Notes under the pieces: generated by a model | Database searches by the model: none | Told to the model about the DNA's origin: nothing | Seen by the model: only the letters and a program-made list of their open reading frames with translations | In this document: piece after piece, positions 20,361 through 29,469 of the stretch | How the letters are laid out: every line of letters begins with the position of its first letter | How positions within the stretch are numbered: position 1 is the stretch's first letter | Source of the DNA: Nitriliruptoraceae bacterium | GTDB lineage: Bacteria > Actinomycetota > Nitriliruptoria > Nitriliruptorales > Nitriliruptoraceae | NCBI GenBank assembly: GCA_007122985.1 | Contig: SKSM01000048.1 | Coordinates: 1-39,028, forward strand | Length of the DNA: 39,028 nt | Direction of reading: 5' to 3' | Made by a program: the position numbers and the translations under genes

Positions 20361-21310
20361 CCGGCCGATGGAACCGCGAGTTGGCCCTGGGCGCGCAGGC
20401 GCCGGATGCGATCCAGCAACTCGCGGTCGCGGTCTGAGCTGAGCGCGCCGGCGTCGCGGTCGGTCCAGTCGTAGAAGCCACGACCGGTCTTGGCGCCGAG
20501 CTGGCCGTGGTCGACGCGTCGGGTCAGGGCAGGCTGCGGCGCGTCGCTGGTGTCGAGGTCCGCGAGCAGGTAGTCATGGATCGCGGCGACGACGTCCAGA
20601 CCGCCGAGGTCGCAGGTCTCGAGCGGGCCCATGACCGGGAAGCGGGCGCCGAAGCTCAGTCGGGTCGCGGCGTCGATGTCGGCCGCGTCGGCGACGCCCG
20701 CCTCGAACAGCGCGATCGCCTCGCGGACGACCGCCTGCTGGAGTCGTGTGCCGATGAAGCCGGGCACGAACCGGTGCAGCTCGACCGGGTGCTTGCCCAT
20801 GCGCCGGAGCAGCCGGCTGGCCTGCGTCACCAGCTGTGGATCGGTCCGCGTGCCACCCAGCACCTCGACCAGCGGGATCAGGTGGGCCGGGTTCCAGAAG
20901 TGCAGCACCAGGAAGCGTTCCGGGTGGTCGACGTCGGCCGCGAGCTCGTCGGGGCCGAGCCCGGACGTGGTCGAAGCCAGCACCATCGAGGGGTCTGCGA
21001 CGGCCTCCACCCGGGCGTAGAGCTCGCGCTTGACGCGCGTGTCCTCGCTGACGGCCTCGACCGCGAGGGTCGCACCGTCGACGGCGTCTTCGAGTCGGTC
21101 GCTGCCGTCGATCGCCCCGAGCCGGTCGGTGGTCAGCCCCTCGCTGTGGAGCCAGGTCGTTGCAGCGTGTGTCTGCTCCACCGCGTGGGTCACCGCGTCG
21201 GCGCGACGCCCCCAGATCGTGACGTCGATGCCGGCGGCGGCGAACGCAGTGGCGATCGACGGCGCCATCGTGCCCGTGCCGAGGATCGTGGCGTGGTCCG
21301 GTTCCTCCAT
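20345..21310 (-). CDS. 3-hydroxyacyl-CoA dehydrogenase family protein
   Basis: ATILGTGTMAPSIATAFAAAGIDVTIWGR ... HFWNPAHLIPLVEVLGG ... FVPGFIGTRLQQAVVREAIALFEAGVADAADIDAATR. Confidence 0.9.
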   Translation of the reverse strand: MEEPDHATILGTGTMAPSIATAFAAAGIDVTIWGRRADAVTHAVEQTHAATTWLHSEGLTTDRLGAIDGSDRLEDAVDGATLAVEAVSEDTRVKRELYARVEAVADPSMVLASTTSGLGPDELAADVDHPERFLVLHFWNPAHLIPLVEVLGGTRTDPQLVTQASRLLRRMGKHPVELHRFVPGFIGTRLQQAVVREAIALFEAGVADAADIDAATRLSFGARFPVMGPLETCDLGGLDVVAAIHDYLLADLDTSDAPQPALTRRVDHGQLGAKTGRGFYDWTDRDAGALSSDRDRELLDRIRRLRAQGQLAVPSAGWDHP

Positions 21311-21348
21311 GGCCTGACCCCTTGACGTCCAGCACGGCGACGATGCGC

Positions 21349-21363
21349 GGATACATTATTCCG
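21349..21363 (+). promoter_or_regulatory. Candidate operator site F (GGATACATTATTCCG)
   Basis: About 40 bp upstream of the 3-hydroxyacyl-CoA dehydrogenase start; 11/15 match to site G. Confidence 0.45.
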
Positions 21364-21440
21364 CCGCTGGTCGAGGACGGTAGCAGCGGCGCGGTGCAGC
21401 GCAGCAGCCCGGCTGGGCGGCCGGGGCGACGCATGCGTCG

Positions 21441-22598
21441 TCATGGCCGGCCGCGGTCGAGGTTGTCGGCGAGCAGCTCGGCGAGGTCCTCGAGGGCGGC
21501 GACGGAGTGGCCGGTCACGAATCGGTCCACCGCCGGTAGCGCGGCCGCCATGCCCCGTGCCAGCGGGCGATACCCGGGCTGGGCCTTGAGCGGGTTGACC
21601 CAGATGATGGCGTGGGCGACGCGTCGCAGCCGGTGCATCTGTGCCGACAGCTCGTCCGGGTCTCCGCGGTCCCAGCCGTCGGAGAGCACCACGACCACGG
21701 CGCCACGGGCGATGCCCGGCACGCCCCAGCGGTCGTTGAACTCGCGCAGGATCTCGCCGAGGCGGGTGCCTCCGGAGAGGTCGGGGATCGCGGCGGCGGC
21801 AGCATCGAGCGCAACGTCGGGATGTGGGGAGCGAAGCGCCCGGGTCAGCCGGGTCAGTCGGGTCGAGAACGCAAACGCCTCGGCCGGGTAGCGCGAGGCC
21901 ACGACGACGTGCAGGAATCGCAGCAGGGCCCGGGAGTACGGCTCCATGGACCCACTGACGTCGCAGAGCAGCACGAGCCGGCGAGGCCGCACACGCCGGA
22001 TGGTGGTCGGCCGGTCGACGAGCTCGCCCGAGGTCCGCAGCGCCCGCCGGACCGTGCGACGGGTGTCGAGCCGGCCGCTACCCCTGCCGCCGGAACGCCG
22101 ACGTCGACTGCGCCGGTGCGGAACGGCCAGCTCGATGCGGTCGATCAGCCGGAACGCCTCGGCCAGCTCCTCGGCGGAGCACGCGCCGAGGTCGCGCTCG
22201 CGCAGGATGTCGTCGGGGCTGTAGCGCACCTCGGTGACCGGTCGGTCCTCGGTCTCGTGGTCGGTGCCCTCGAGATCCGGGTCGTCGAACGACAGGACCT
22301 GCTCGTCGGGATCTGCGGCCGGGGCGTCCTGCGAGGGTGCCGGCCCGCGCAGCCAGAATCGTTGGAACGCGCGGTCGTAGGCGGGGATGTCGTCGGGATG
22401 GGTGACCAGCGTGGCGCGGCCGGCCCAGTAGACGCCCGCATCCGAGGTCAGGCCGACCCGGGTGAGCGCACGGCAGAAGGTGATCGTGGCGTCAACGCTG
22501 ACCGCGGCACCCTCCTCGCGGATGACGGCTGCGAAGCGGGCGGCGAGCAACTCCAGCGGGACCGTGGGATCGCCGTGCTGCTCGGGCGCGGGGTCCAT
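21441..22598 (-). CDS. VWA-domain protein (CoxE-like)
   Basis: ATG at 22598 (MDPAPEQHGDPTVPLELLAARFAAVIREEG...); VWA MIDAS-like VLLCDVSGSMEPYSRALLRFLH and VVVVLSDGWDRGDPDELSAQM; overlaps AAA gene stop. Confidence 0.9.
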   Translation of the reverse strand: MDPAPEQHGDPTVPLELLAARFAAVIREEGAAVSVDATITFCRALTRVGLTSDAGVYWAGRATLVTHPDDIPAYDRAFQRFWLRGPAPSQDAPAADPDEQVLSFDDPDLEGTDHETEDRPVTEVRYSPDDILRERDLGACSAEELAEAFRLIDRIELAVPHRRSRRRRSGGRGSGRLDTRRTVRRALRTSGELVDRPTTIRRVRPRRLVLLCDVSGSMEPYSRALLRFLHVVVASRYPAEAFAFSTRLTRLTRALRSPHPDVALDAAAAAIPDLSGGTRLGEILREFNDRWGVPGIARGAVVVVLSDGWDRGDPDELSAQMHRLRRVAHAIIWVNPLKAQPGYRPLARGMAAALPAVDRFVTGHSVAALEDLAELLADNLDRGRP

Positions 22599-23542
22599 CA
22601 GTCGGTGCCTGTGTCGTCCAGGATCGACTGCATGCCCAGCCGGTGCAGCTGCTCTTGATCCTCGCGGTGCTTGACGACCTGTCCGAGGGTCACCCCGGCG
22701 GTGTGCTCGTCGAGGGCCTCGCGACCGAGCCGGGCGACGGCCCGGGCCCAGTCGATCGACTCGGCGACGCCCGGCGGCTTGTACAGCCCGGCGGTGCGAA
22801 GCCGCTCGACGGCCCGGGCGATGTCGCGGGCGAGCTCGGGTCCGACCCCGGCACGCCGCTGCACGATCGCGATCTCCTGCTCGAGCCCGGGGTGGGGGAC
22901 CCAGTGGTAGATGCATCGCCGCTTCAGGGCATCGTGGAGATCGCGGGTCCGGTTGGAGGTGATGACCACCAGCGGCGGGCGGTCCGCACGGATGGTGCCG
23001 AGCTCCGGCACGCTGATGGTGTAGTCGGAGAGCACCTCGAGCAGGAACGCCTCGAACTCGTCGTCGGCCCGGTCGAGCTCGTCGATGAGCAGGACCGGTG
23101 GCTGGTCGCTGTGCTGGTCGATCGCCTGGAGCAGCGGCCGCCGGACCAGGAACCGCTCCGAGTACAGCTCGTCCTCCGCGTGCTGAGGAAGCTGGTCGCC
23201 GGAGCGGATCTCGGCCGCGCGCAGGTGGAGCAGCTGCCGGGCGTAGTCCCACTCGTAGACGGCCTGGCTGACGTCGATGCCCTCGTAGCACTGCAGCCGG
23301 ATCAGTGGTCGGTCGAGCATGCGCGTGAGGGTCTTGGCCACCTCGGTCTTGCCCACCCCGGCGTCGCCCTCGAGCAGCAAGGGCCGCTCGAGCTCGATGG
23401 CGAGGAAGATCGCGGTCGCGATGCCCTCGTCGGCGAGGTAGCCGTGCTCCTCGAGTCGGGCACGCAGTTCCTCGACCGCCGGGTTGTCGATACCGGCTGT
23501 TGCTGCCACGTTGCTGTCCTGATGAAGATCGGAAACGACCAC
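22598..23542 (-). CDS. MoxR-type AAA+ ATPase (CoxD-like)
   Basis: GTG at 23542; Walker A LLLEGDAGVGKTEVAK, Walker B PPVLLIDELDRADDEFEAFLLEVLSD, VVITSNRTRDLHDALKRRC. Confidence 0.9.
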   Translation of the reverse strand: MVVSDLHQDSNVAATAGIDNPAVEELRARLEEHGYLADEGIATAIFLAIELERPLLLEGDAGVGKTEVAKTLTRMLDRPLIRLQCYEGIDVSQAVYEWDYARQLLHLRAAEIRSGDQLPQHAEDELYSERFLVRRPLLQAIDQHSDQPPVLLIDELDRADDEFEAFLLEVLSDYTISVPELGTIRADRPPLVVITSNRTRDLHDALKRRCIYHWVPHPGLEQEIAIVQRRAGVGPELARDIARAVERLRTAGLYKPPGVAESIDWARAVARLGREALDEHTAGVTLGQVVKHREDQEQLHRLGMQSILDDTGTD

Positions 23543-23626
23543 CGTACTGTGCTGCCGGATCGGTCCGGTGCGCCGGCACGGGTGACGCCACGAGGTGAAC
23601 TCGGTGTTGGCGTCCGGGGTCCTAAT

Positions 23627-23641
23627 GTATACGTTATGCAG
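23627..23641 (+). promoter_or_regulatory. Candidate operator site G (GTATACGTTATGCAG), reference site
   Basis: AT-rich dyad TGTATAC-G-TTATGCA between divergent CoxD-like and nitrilase-family genes, about 25 bp upstream of the nitrilase start. Confidence 0.5.
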
Positions 23642-23664
23642 TACGCGACGTGGTGGGGAGAGCC

Positions 23665-24447
23665 GTGCGAACCGCAAGCATCCAGCTGTTGGTCGACGAC
23701 ACCGATCCGGGCGAACGGGTCGAGCGTGCCGTCGCCGCCATCGCCGAGGAAGCCGATCGCGGTGCGGATCTGGTGCTGCTGCCCGAGATCTGGTATCCGG
23801 GCTACTTCGGCTTCGACCGCTACGCGGAGCTGAGCGAGCCGCTCGACGGCCCGCTGGTGAGCCGGCTCGCCGCCGCTGCCGCCGACAACCACGTCAACCT
23901 GCTCGGTGGCAGCCTGGTCGAACGCCGCGACGACGGGCTGTACAACACCAGCGTGCTGTTCGATCGGCAGGGTGAGCTGGTCGCCAGCTACCGCAAGATC
24001 CACCTCTTTCCGTACGGATCCAAGGAGCACGAGCTGCTCACCCGGGGCGACGAGGTGGTGGTCGCCGACCTCGAGGGCGTGCAGTTGGGGCTGTCCACCT
24101 GCTACGACCTGCGCTTCCCGGAGCTGTACCGGGCGATGGTCGACCGCGGCGCGGAGGCGTTCCTGGTGGTCGCCGGCTGGCCGGTCCCTCGCCTCGACGC
24201 CTGGCGGACGCTCGGCCGGTCGCGTGCCATCGAGAACCAGGCGGCAGTGGTCGCGTGCAACACCTCCGGTCGCCAGGGCGGCAGCATGTACGCCGGCGCG
24301 TCGTACGCCTACGACGCCTGGGGGACCCCCAAGGGTGAGCTCGATGACCGGCCAGGCGTGCTGCGCGCGGAGCTGGACGTCGACGCCGTGCGCGCCGCGC
24401 GGGCCGACTTCCCCGCGCTCGACGGCCGTGTGCTCAACCAGACCTGA
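23665..24447 (+). CDS. Carbon-nitrogen hydrolase (nitrilase superfamily; N-carbamoyl amidohydrolase/omega-amidase-like)
   Basis: GTG 23665 with GGGGAG upstream; catalytic E-K-C context LLPEIWYPGYFGF, YRKIHLFPYGSKEHE, LSTCYDLRFPELYRAM. Confidence 0.9.
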   Translation: MRTASIQLLVDDTDPGERVERAVAAIAEEADRGADLVLLPEIWYPGYFGFDRYAELSEPLDGPLVSRLAAAAADNHVNLLGGSLVERRDDGLYNTSVLFDRQGELVASYRKIHLFPYGSKEHELLTRGDEVVVADLEGVQLGLSTCYDLRFPELYRAMVDRGAEAFLVVAGWPVPRLDAWRTLGRSRAIENQAAVVACNTSGRQGGSMYAGASYAYDAWGTPKGELDDRPGVLRAELDVDAVRAARADFPALDGRVLNQT

Positions 24448-24453
24448 CCTGGC

Positions 24454-24470
24454 ACCGGGCAGGTCCCGGT
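24454..24470. terminator. Possible weak hairpin after nitrilase gene
   Basis: ACCGGG-CAGGT-CCCGGT, 6-bp stem, seven bp after the stop. Confidence 0.35.
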
Positions 24471-24539
24471 ACCGGCTCAGCAACCGACGATCACCGACGA
24501 CCGTCGGTCAGACCGCAAGAATGATGGGGAGGAGACCCG

Positions 24540-24893
24540 ATGAAGCAGCCCGAGTGCGAGTTCTGGGACCCGTTCGCGCCGGAGTACGCCGACCGGTGGC
24601 AGCCGATCGAGGGAGTCGACGGCCTCAGTGAGCTCGTCCTCGCTCGCGACCCGGAGACGGGCAGCTACAGCCGTCTGCTGAAGTTCGAGCCGGGAACCGA
24701 CACCACACCGATGGGCGTTCAGCGCCACGACTTCATCGAGGAGATCCTGATCTACGAGGGATCGCTGCACGACCTGACCCTCGGCGAGACCTTCCACAAG
24801 GGCTGGTGGGCCTACCGCCACCCTGACATGCCGCACGGGCCGTGGACCTCCGAGGACGGCTGCGTCACCTTCGAGATCCGCACCTACGTGTGA
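24540..24893 (+). CDS. Cupin-domain protein
   Basis: Short single-domain protein with LLKFEPGTDTTPMGVQRHDFIEEILIYEGSLHDLTLGETFHKGWWAYRHPDMPHGPWTSEDGCVTFEIRTYV. Confidence 0.78.
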   Translation: MKQPECEFWDPFAPEYADRWQPIEGVDGLSELVLARDPETGSYSRLLKFEPGTDTTPMGVQRHDFIEEILIYEGSLHDLTLGETFHKGWWAYRHPDMPHGPWTSEDGCVTFEIRTYV

Positions 24894-25062
24894 TACGCAA
24901 CGTCCGGACGCCTCGGCACCGCAGCACTACGGTGCCGGGACGTCCGGCGACCGGTGGCTCCCACCGGGCGGGACCGACCGGCGTTCGAAGCGCCGGCGGC
25001 CCGCTGGCGCCGACGGCACCCCCGACCCACAGCCGCGGATCGACGACGGCACGGAGGCAGTG

Positions 25063-27678
25063 ATGGACGACTCGAGCGCGAACGGGCCGGCCCCTGAGGT
25101 GCTCGAGCGGCTGCGACCGCGGGCGTTGCACCGGGCGGAGGAGGGGCGCAGCCTGCGCCGGGACGAAGTCGCCGCGCTGCTCACCTGCCGGGAGCAGGAT
25201 CTCGACCGGTTGCTCGCGGTCGCGGCCCGGACCCGCGATGCCGCGCCGTGGTACGCCGACGGCGCCTGGGGCCGGACCCCTGACGGGCGCCGACGTGTGA
25301 CCTACTCGCGCAAGGTGTTCATCCCCCTGACCCACCTGTGTCGTGACACCTGCGGCTACTGCACGTTCGCCTGGCCGCCCAAGGCGGACATTCCCGCCTA
25401 CCAGTCGCCGGAGCAGGTGCTCGAGGTGGCACGGGCGGGGCAGCAGGCCGGGTGCACCGAGGCGCTGTTCACCCTGGGTGACCAGCCCGAGCAGCGCTAC
25501 CCGGCGGCGCGCGAGTGGCTGCAGGCGCGCGGCTACGAGACGACGCTCGAGTACCTGCGGGCGGTGTCGATCCAGGTGATCGAGGAGACCGGGCTGCTGC
25601 CCCACTTGAACCCCGGGCTCATGAGCTGGGCCGACCTCGCCACGCTCAAGCAGGTGTCGGCGTCGATGGGGCTGATGCTGGAGACCACCTCCGAACGACT
25701 GCTCCAGAAGGGAGAGGCGCACTTCCAGGCGCCCGACAAGGAGCCGTCACGACGTCTGGCGACGCTCGAGGACGCCGGACGGCTGTCGGTCCCGTTCACC
25801 TCGGGGCTGCTGATCGGCATCGGTGAGACGCTGCCCGAGCGGGCGGACACCCTGCTCGCGCTGCGCGACGTCCACCGGCGCTACGGCCACCTCCAGGAGG
25901 TGATCGTCCAGAACTTCCGCGCCAAGCCCGACACCGCCATGCGCAACCACCCCGAGCCGCCGTTCGAGGACCTGCTGGCGTCGGTCGCCACCGCACGGGT
26001 CGTGCTCGGCCCCACGGTGCACCTGCAGGCACCGCCGAACCTCTCCCCGGGTCAGTACCCCGCGATCCTGCAGGCCGGGATCGACGACTGGGGCGGGGTG
26101 TCGCCGGTCACGCCGGACCATGTCAATCCGGAGGCGCCGTGGCCGCAGCTGGCGGAGCTCGAGGCGCGATCGGCCGACGAGGGGTTCGTGCTCAGCCAGC
26201 GGCTGCCCGTCTACCCCGAGCACGCGACGATGCCGGACCCGTGGCTCGCCGGGCGGATGCGTGCGCCGGTCGCTGCGCTGATGGCCCCCGACGGGCTGGC
26301 GCAGCCGGACGTGCGCCCAGAGCCCCAGGCCTGGCAGGACCCCGAGGTGTCCTCGGGTGCCCTGACTGCGGAGATGTCGGCGGTGATCGACGGCGACGAG
26401 GCCGGCGGATCGGCCGCGGACGGGCGCAACGCCCGCTCGGCACAGGCTGACGACGACGTCCACCGTGCGGTGTTCGGCGACGTCCACGTGATCGCCGACG
26501 GTGTGCTCGCGGCGAACGCCCCGAGGGTGGAGGGCCCCGCCCGCACCGCGATCCGGCCCGAGGTCACCGCGGCGCTGTCCAAGGCCCAGGCCGGGCAGGT
26601 GCTCGACGACGACGAGGCGCTGCTGCTGTTCGACACCTCCGGTGTGGAGCTCGACGCGCTCGCGCAGGCGGCCGACGAGGTCAGGGCCGAGCGGGTCGGC
26701 GAGATGGTCACCTACGTGATCAACCGCAACATCAACTTCACCAACGTGTGCTACACCGGCTGCCGGTTCTGCGCCTTCGCGCAGCGGCGCGACGACCCGG
26801 ACGCCTACACGCTGTCGCTCGAGCAGTTGGCCGACCGCGCCCAGGAGGCGCGCGAGCTCGGCGCGACCGAGGTGTGCATGCAGGGCGGGATCCATCCCGA
26901 CCTGCCCGGTGACTACTACTTCGACGTGCTCGATGCCGTGCTGGCCCGGGTGCCGGACATGCACGTGCACGCCTTCAGCCCCATGGAGATCGTCAACGGT
27001 GCGACCCGGATGGGGATCTCCATCCGCGAGTGGCTCGAGGAGGCGAAGCACCGCGGACTGGGCTCGGTGCCGGGTACCGCTGCGGAGATCCTCGACGACG
27101 ACGTGCGGTGGGTGCTGACCAAGGGCAAGCTGCCGGCCTCGCAGTGGATCGAGGTCATCACCACCGCCCACGAGGTCGGGCTGCGGTCGTCGTCGACGAT
27201 GATGTACGGCCACGTGGACGAGCCGCGCCACTGGGTCGCGCACCTCAAGCTCCTGCGCTCGCTGCAGGAGCAGACCGGCGGGTTCACCGAGTTCGTGCCC
27301 CTGCCGTTCGTCCACCAGCTCGCGCCGATCTACCTCGCCGGGGTGGCACGGCCGGGGTCGACCTGGGAGGACGACCGTCGGGTGCACGCCGTGGCCCGGC
27401 TGCTGCTGCAGGGTGAGATCGACAACGTGCAGCTGTCGTGGGTCAAGGTCGGGCTCGAACGTGGTGTCGAGCTCCTCCAGGGGGGCTGCAACGACCTCGG
27501 CGGCACGCTGATGGAGGAGACGATCTCGCGGATGGCGGGCTCCGATCACGGCGTGCGCAAGAGTGTCGCGGAGCTCGAGGGCGCCGCCGCGGCGGCCGGC
27601 CGGCCCGTGCGCCAGCGCACGACCGTCTATGAAGAGGTGGGCGAGCCCCTGGTCGCCTCCGGCACGGGCGAGTCCTAG
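25063..27678 (+). CDS. fbiC: FO synthase, fused CofG/CofH (coenzyme F420 biosynthesis)
   Basis: Two radical-SAM Cx3Cx2C motifs: CRDTCGYCTF and CYTGCRFCAF in one ~870-aa protein; NRNINFTNVCYTGCRFCAFAQRRDD typical of CofH. Confidence 0.96.
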   Translation: MDDSSANGPAPEVLERLRPRALHRAEEGRSLRRDEVAALLTCREQDLDRLLAVAARTRDAAPWYADGAWGRTPDGRRRVTYSRKVFIPLTHLCRDTCGYCTFAWPPKADIPAYQSPEQVLEVARAGQQAGCTEALFTLGDQPEQRYPAAREWLQARGYETTLEYLRAVSIQVIEETGLLPHLNPGLMSWADLATLKQVSASMGLMLETTSERLLQKGEAHFQAPDKEPSRRLATLEDAGRLSVPFTSGLLIGIGETLPERADTLLALRDVHRRYGHLQEVIVQNFRAKPDTAMRNHPEPPFEDLLASVATARVVLGPTVHLQAPPNLSPGQYPAILQAGIDDWGGVSPVTPDHVNPEAPWPQLAELEARSADEGFVLSQRLPVYPEHATMPDPWLAGRMRAPVAALMAPDGLAQPDVRPEPQAWQDPEVSSGALTAEMSAVIDGDEAGGSAADGRNARSAQADDDVHRAVFGDVHVIADGVLAANAPRVEGPARTAIRPEVTAALSKAQAGQVLDDDEALLLFDTSGVELDALAQAADEVRAERVGEMVTYVINRNINFTNVCYTGCRFCAFAQRRDDPDAYTLSLEQLADRAQEARELGATEVCMQGGIHPDLPGDYYFDVLDAVLARVPDMHVHAFSPMEIVNGATRMGISIREWLEEAKHRGLGSVPGTAAEILDDDVRWVLTKGKLPASQWIEVITTAHEVGLRSSSTMMYGHVDEPRHWVAHLKLLRSLQEQTGGFTEFVPLPFVHQLAPIYLAGVARPGSTWEDDRRVHAVARLLLQGEIDNVQLSWVKVGLERGVELLQGGCNDLGGTLMEETISRMAGSDHGVRKSVAELEGAAAAAGRPVRQRTTVYEEVGEPLVASGTGES

Positions 27679-27740
27679 GACGCCGTGTGACGCCGGCGGC
27701 CCGCCACCGTCGATCGCCGCACCAGGAGCATCGCACTGAG

Positions 27741-27814
27741 CGCGCCCGGCAGGGATCGAACCTGCGACCTGAGGATTAGAAGTCCCCTGCTCTGTCCAAC
27801 TGAGCTACGGGCGC
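27741..27814 (-). tRNA. tRNA-Arg (anticodon TCT)
   Basis: Minus strand GCGCCCGTAGCTCAGTTGGACAGAGCAGGGGACTTCTAATCCTCAGGTCGCAGGTTCGATCCCTGCCGGGCGCG; full cloverleaf, acceptor GCGCCCG/CGGGCGC; anticodon loop CTTCTAA; CCA not encoded. Confidence 0.96.
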
Positions 27815-28052
27815 GAGCGGCACCAGCGTAGATGTCGCCGCCGGTTCGATCGTCGCCGGACGGGCGGGTGGCGCGGGACCACGTGCCATGCAGCGTCGTG
27901 GTCGGCAGGGACCGCCGGTGGTGCGGTGTGCACCCACCCACCAGGTCTCCGGCTGCGAACCGGAAGCGAACGCGGCCGGTGATGGTTGCCTGCCTGGAAC
28001 CGGCACCGTGGAATCGGACGAGCGCCGGACCGGACCTACCCGGGAGGAGCGT

Positions 28053-28796
28053 GTGGGCGAGGCGAGCACCGGCCAGCGCGGCGTCGACGCCGCGCAGACG
28101 TCGCCGTCATCGAGCCGTGCCGTCAGGGTGCTGCGCTCACCGTGGACACGGATCAGCCTGCTCGTGCTGCTGGTCGCGGTCGGCGTGACGTTGGCGACGA
28201 CGGCCGACGACCTGTCGGTCGAGGGCATCCGGGCGACGGTCGACGGCGTCGGTCCGCTCGCGCCGCTGGCCTATGTGCTGCTCTACACCGTCGCGGCCGT
28301 GCTGTTGCTGCCCGGGACGCCGTTCACGGTGACCGCCGGGGTGGTGTTCGGACCGGCCCTCGGGCTGGTCGTCGCGCTGGCCGGCGCGACGATGGGAGCG
28401 ACCGGCTCGTTCCTGGTCGGCCGCGCGGTGGGTCGCGACGCCGTCGCCGAGCTCGCCGGGGACCGCGTCCAGCGCATCGATCAGGCGCTGGCCCGCCGCG
28501 GATTCGTGGCCGTGCTGATCGTGCGGCTGATCCCGCTGTTCCCCTTCAACGTCCTCAACCTCGTGTGCGGCGTCACGGCGCTGCGGCTGCGCGACTACGT
28601 GCTCGGCACCGCGATCGGGATCGTGCCCGGATCCGCGCTGCTGGCCGTCGCCGGGGGCAGCATCGACGACCCGACCTCGCCGGTGTTCATCGGTAGCGTG
28701 ACAGGCTTCATCGTCCTTGCGGTGGTGACCGGTCTCATCGCCCGGCGGCTGCGACCCGAAGACGTCGCGGGGTCGGACGGTCCCGGCAGGGCCTGA
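28053..28796 (+). CDS. TVP38/TMEM64 (DedA-like) family membrane protein
   Basis: GTG 28053 after GGGAGG; LLLPGTPFTVTAGVVFGPALGLVVALAGATMGATGSFLVGRAVGRD ... LIPLFPFNVLNLVCGVTALRLRDYVLGTAIGIVPGS. Confidence 0.9.
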   Translation: MGEASTGQRGVDAAQTSPSSSRAVRVLRSPWTRISLLVLLVAVGVTLATTADDLSVEGIRATVDGVGPLAPLAYVLLYTVAAVLLLPGTPFTVTAGVVFGPALGLVVALAGATMGATGSFLVGRAVGRDAVAELAGDRVQRIDQALARRGFVAVLIVRLIPLFPFNVLNLVCGVTALRLRDYVLGTAIGIVPGSALLAVAGGSIDDPTSPVFIGSVTGFIVLAVVTGLIARRLRPEDVAGSDGPGRA

Positions 28797-28848
28797 GCAC
28801 CATCTCCGCCGGTCGAGCCGGCCCGTCCACCCATCGTTGGGGAACCAC

Positions 28849-29469
28849 ATGCTGGATGCGAGCCTGCGGCCGCGGTTGGACCCCGTGCTGGTCTGGATCG
28901 CCCGGGGTCTGCAGCAGCTGGGCGTCGCGCCGATGGCGCTGACCCTAACCGGACTGGTCCTCGGGCTCGCTGCTGCCGGCGCCGCCGCACTTGCCTGGTG
29001 GTGGACGGCGCTGGCGTTGTGGCTGATCTCCCGGCTGTTCGATGGCCTGGACGGTCCGCTGGCCAGACTGCGCGGTGGCGGGACCGCTTTCGGCGGGTAC
29101 GCGGATTTCGTCGCGGACCTGACCGTCTACGGCGCGTTCGTGGTCGGCTGTGCGCTCGGCCAGCCGGATGCGATCACGCCCCTGCTGGTCCTGCTGCTGA
29201 CCTACTACGTCAACGGTGCATCGCTGCTGGCGTACTCGGCAGCCGCCGAACATGCCCGGATCAAGAGCCCCGACGAGCGCAGCTTCCACTTCACCCGTGG
29301 GCTCGCCGAAGGGACCGAGACGATCCTCGCGCACAGCCTGTTCGTGCTGTTCCCGGGACGCATGGGCCTGCTGGCGTGGGTGTTCGCCGCCGTCGTGGCG
29401 GTCACGATCGTGCAACGGCTGATGCTCGCCCGGCGGGTGCTTCGCGGCGCCGACGAGCTCACCGCGTGA
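28849..29469 (+). CDS. CDP-alcohol phosphatidyltransferase family protein
   Basis: Exact DGx2ARx8Gx3Dx3D motif: DGPLARLRGGGTAFGGYADFVAD; several TM helices. Confidence 0.92.
   Translation: MLDASLRPRLDPVLVWIARGLQQLGVAPMALTLTGLVLGLAAAGAAALAWWWTALALWLISRLFDGLDGPLARLRGGGTAFGGYADFVADLTVYGAFVVGCALGQPDAITPLLVLLLTYYVNGASLLAYSAAAEHARIKSPDERSFHFTRGLAEGTETILAHSLFVLFPGRMGLLAWVFAAVVAVTIVQRLMLARRVLRGADELTA

Noticed and set aside
22599-23591. Track's N-terminal extension of the VWA ORF (21441..23591)
   Set aside because: Arg/Pro-rich, out-of-frame reading of the CoxD-like AAA+ gene; the VWA protein starts at ATG 22598.
24493-24508. Dyad ACCGACG-AC-CGTCGGT upstream of the cupin gene
   Set aside because: Two-nt loop and GC-rich symmetry common in this sequence; too little to call an operator or terminator.
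25747-27549. 600-aa minus-strand ORF opposite fbiC
   Set aside because: Antisense shadow ORF; fbiC has both radical-SAM motifs on the other strand.
27741-27814. tRNA-Arg as a mobile-element integration site
   Set aside because: No integrase, transposase or direct repeat of the tRNA 3' end noticed in the window.
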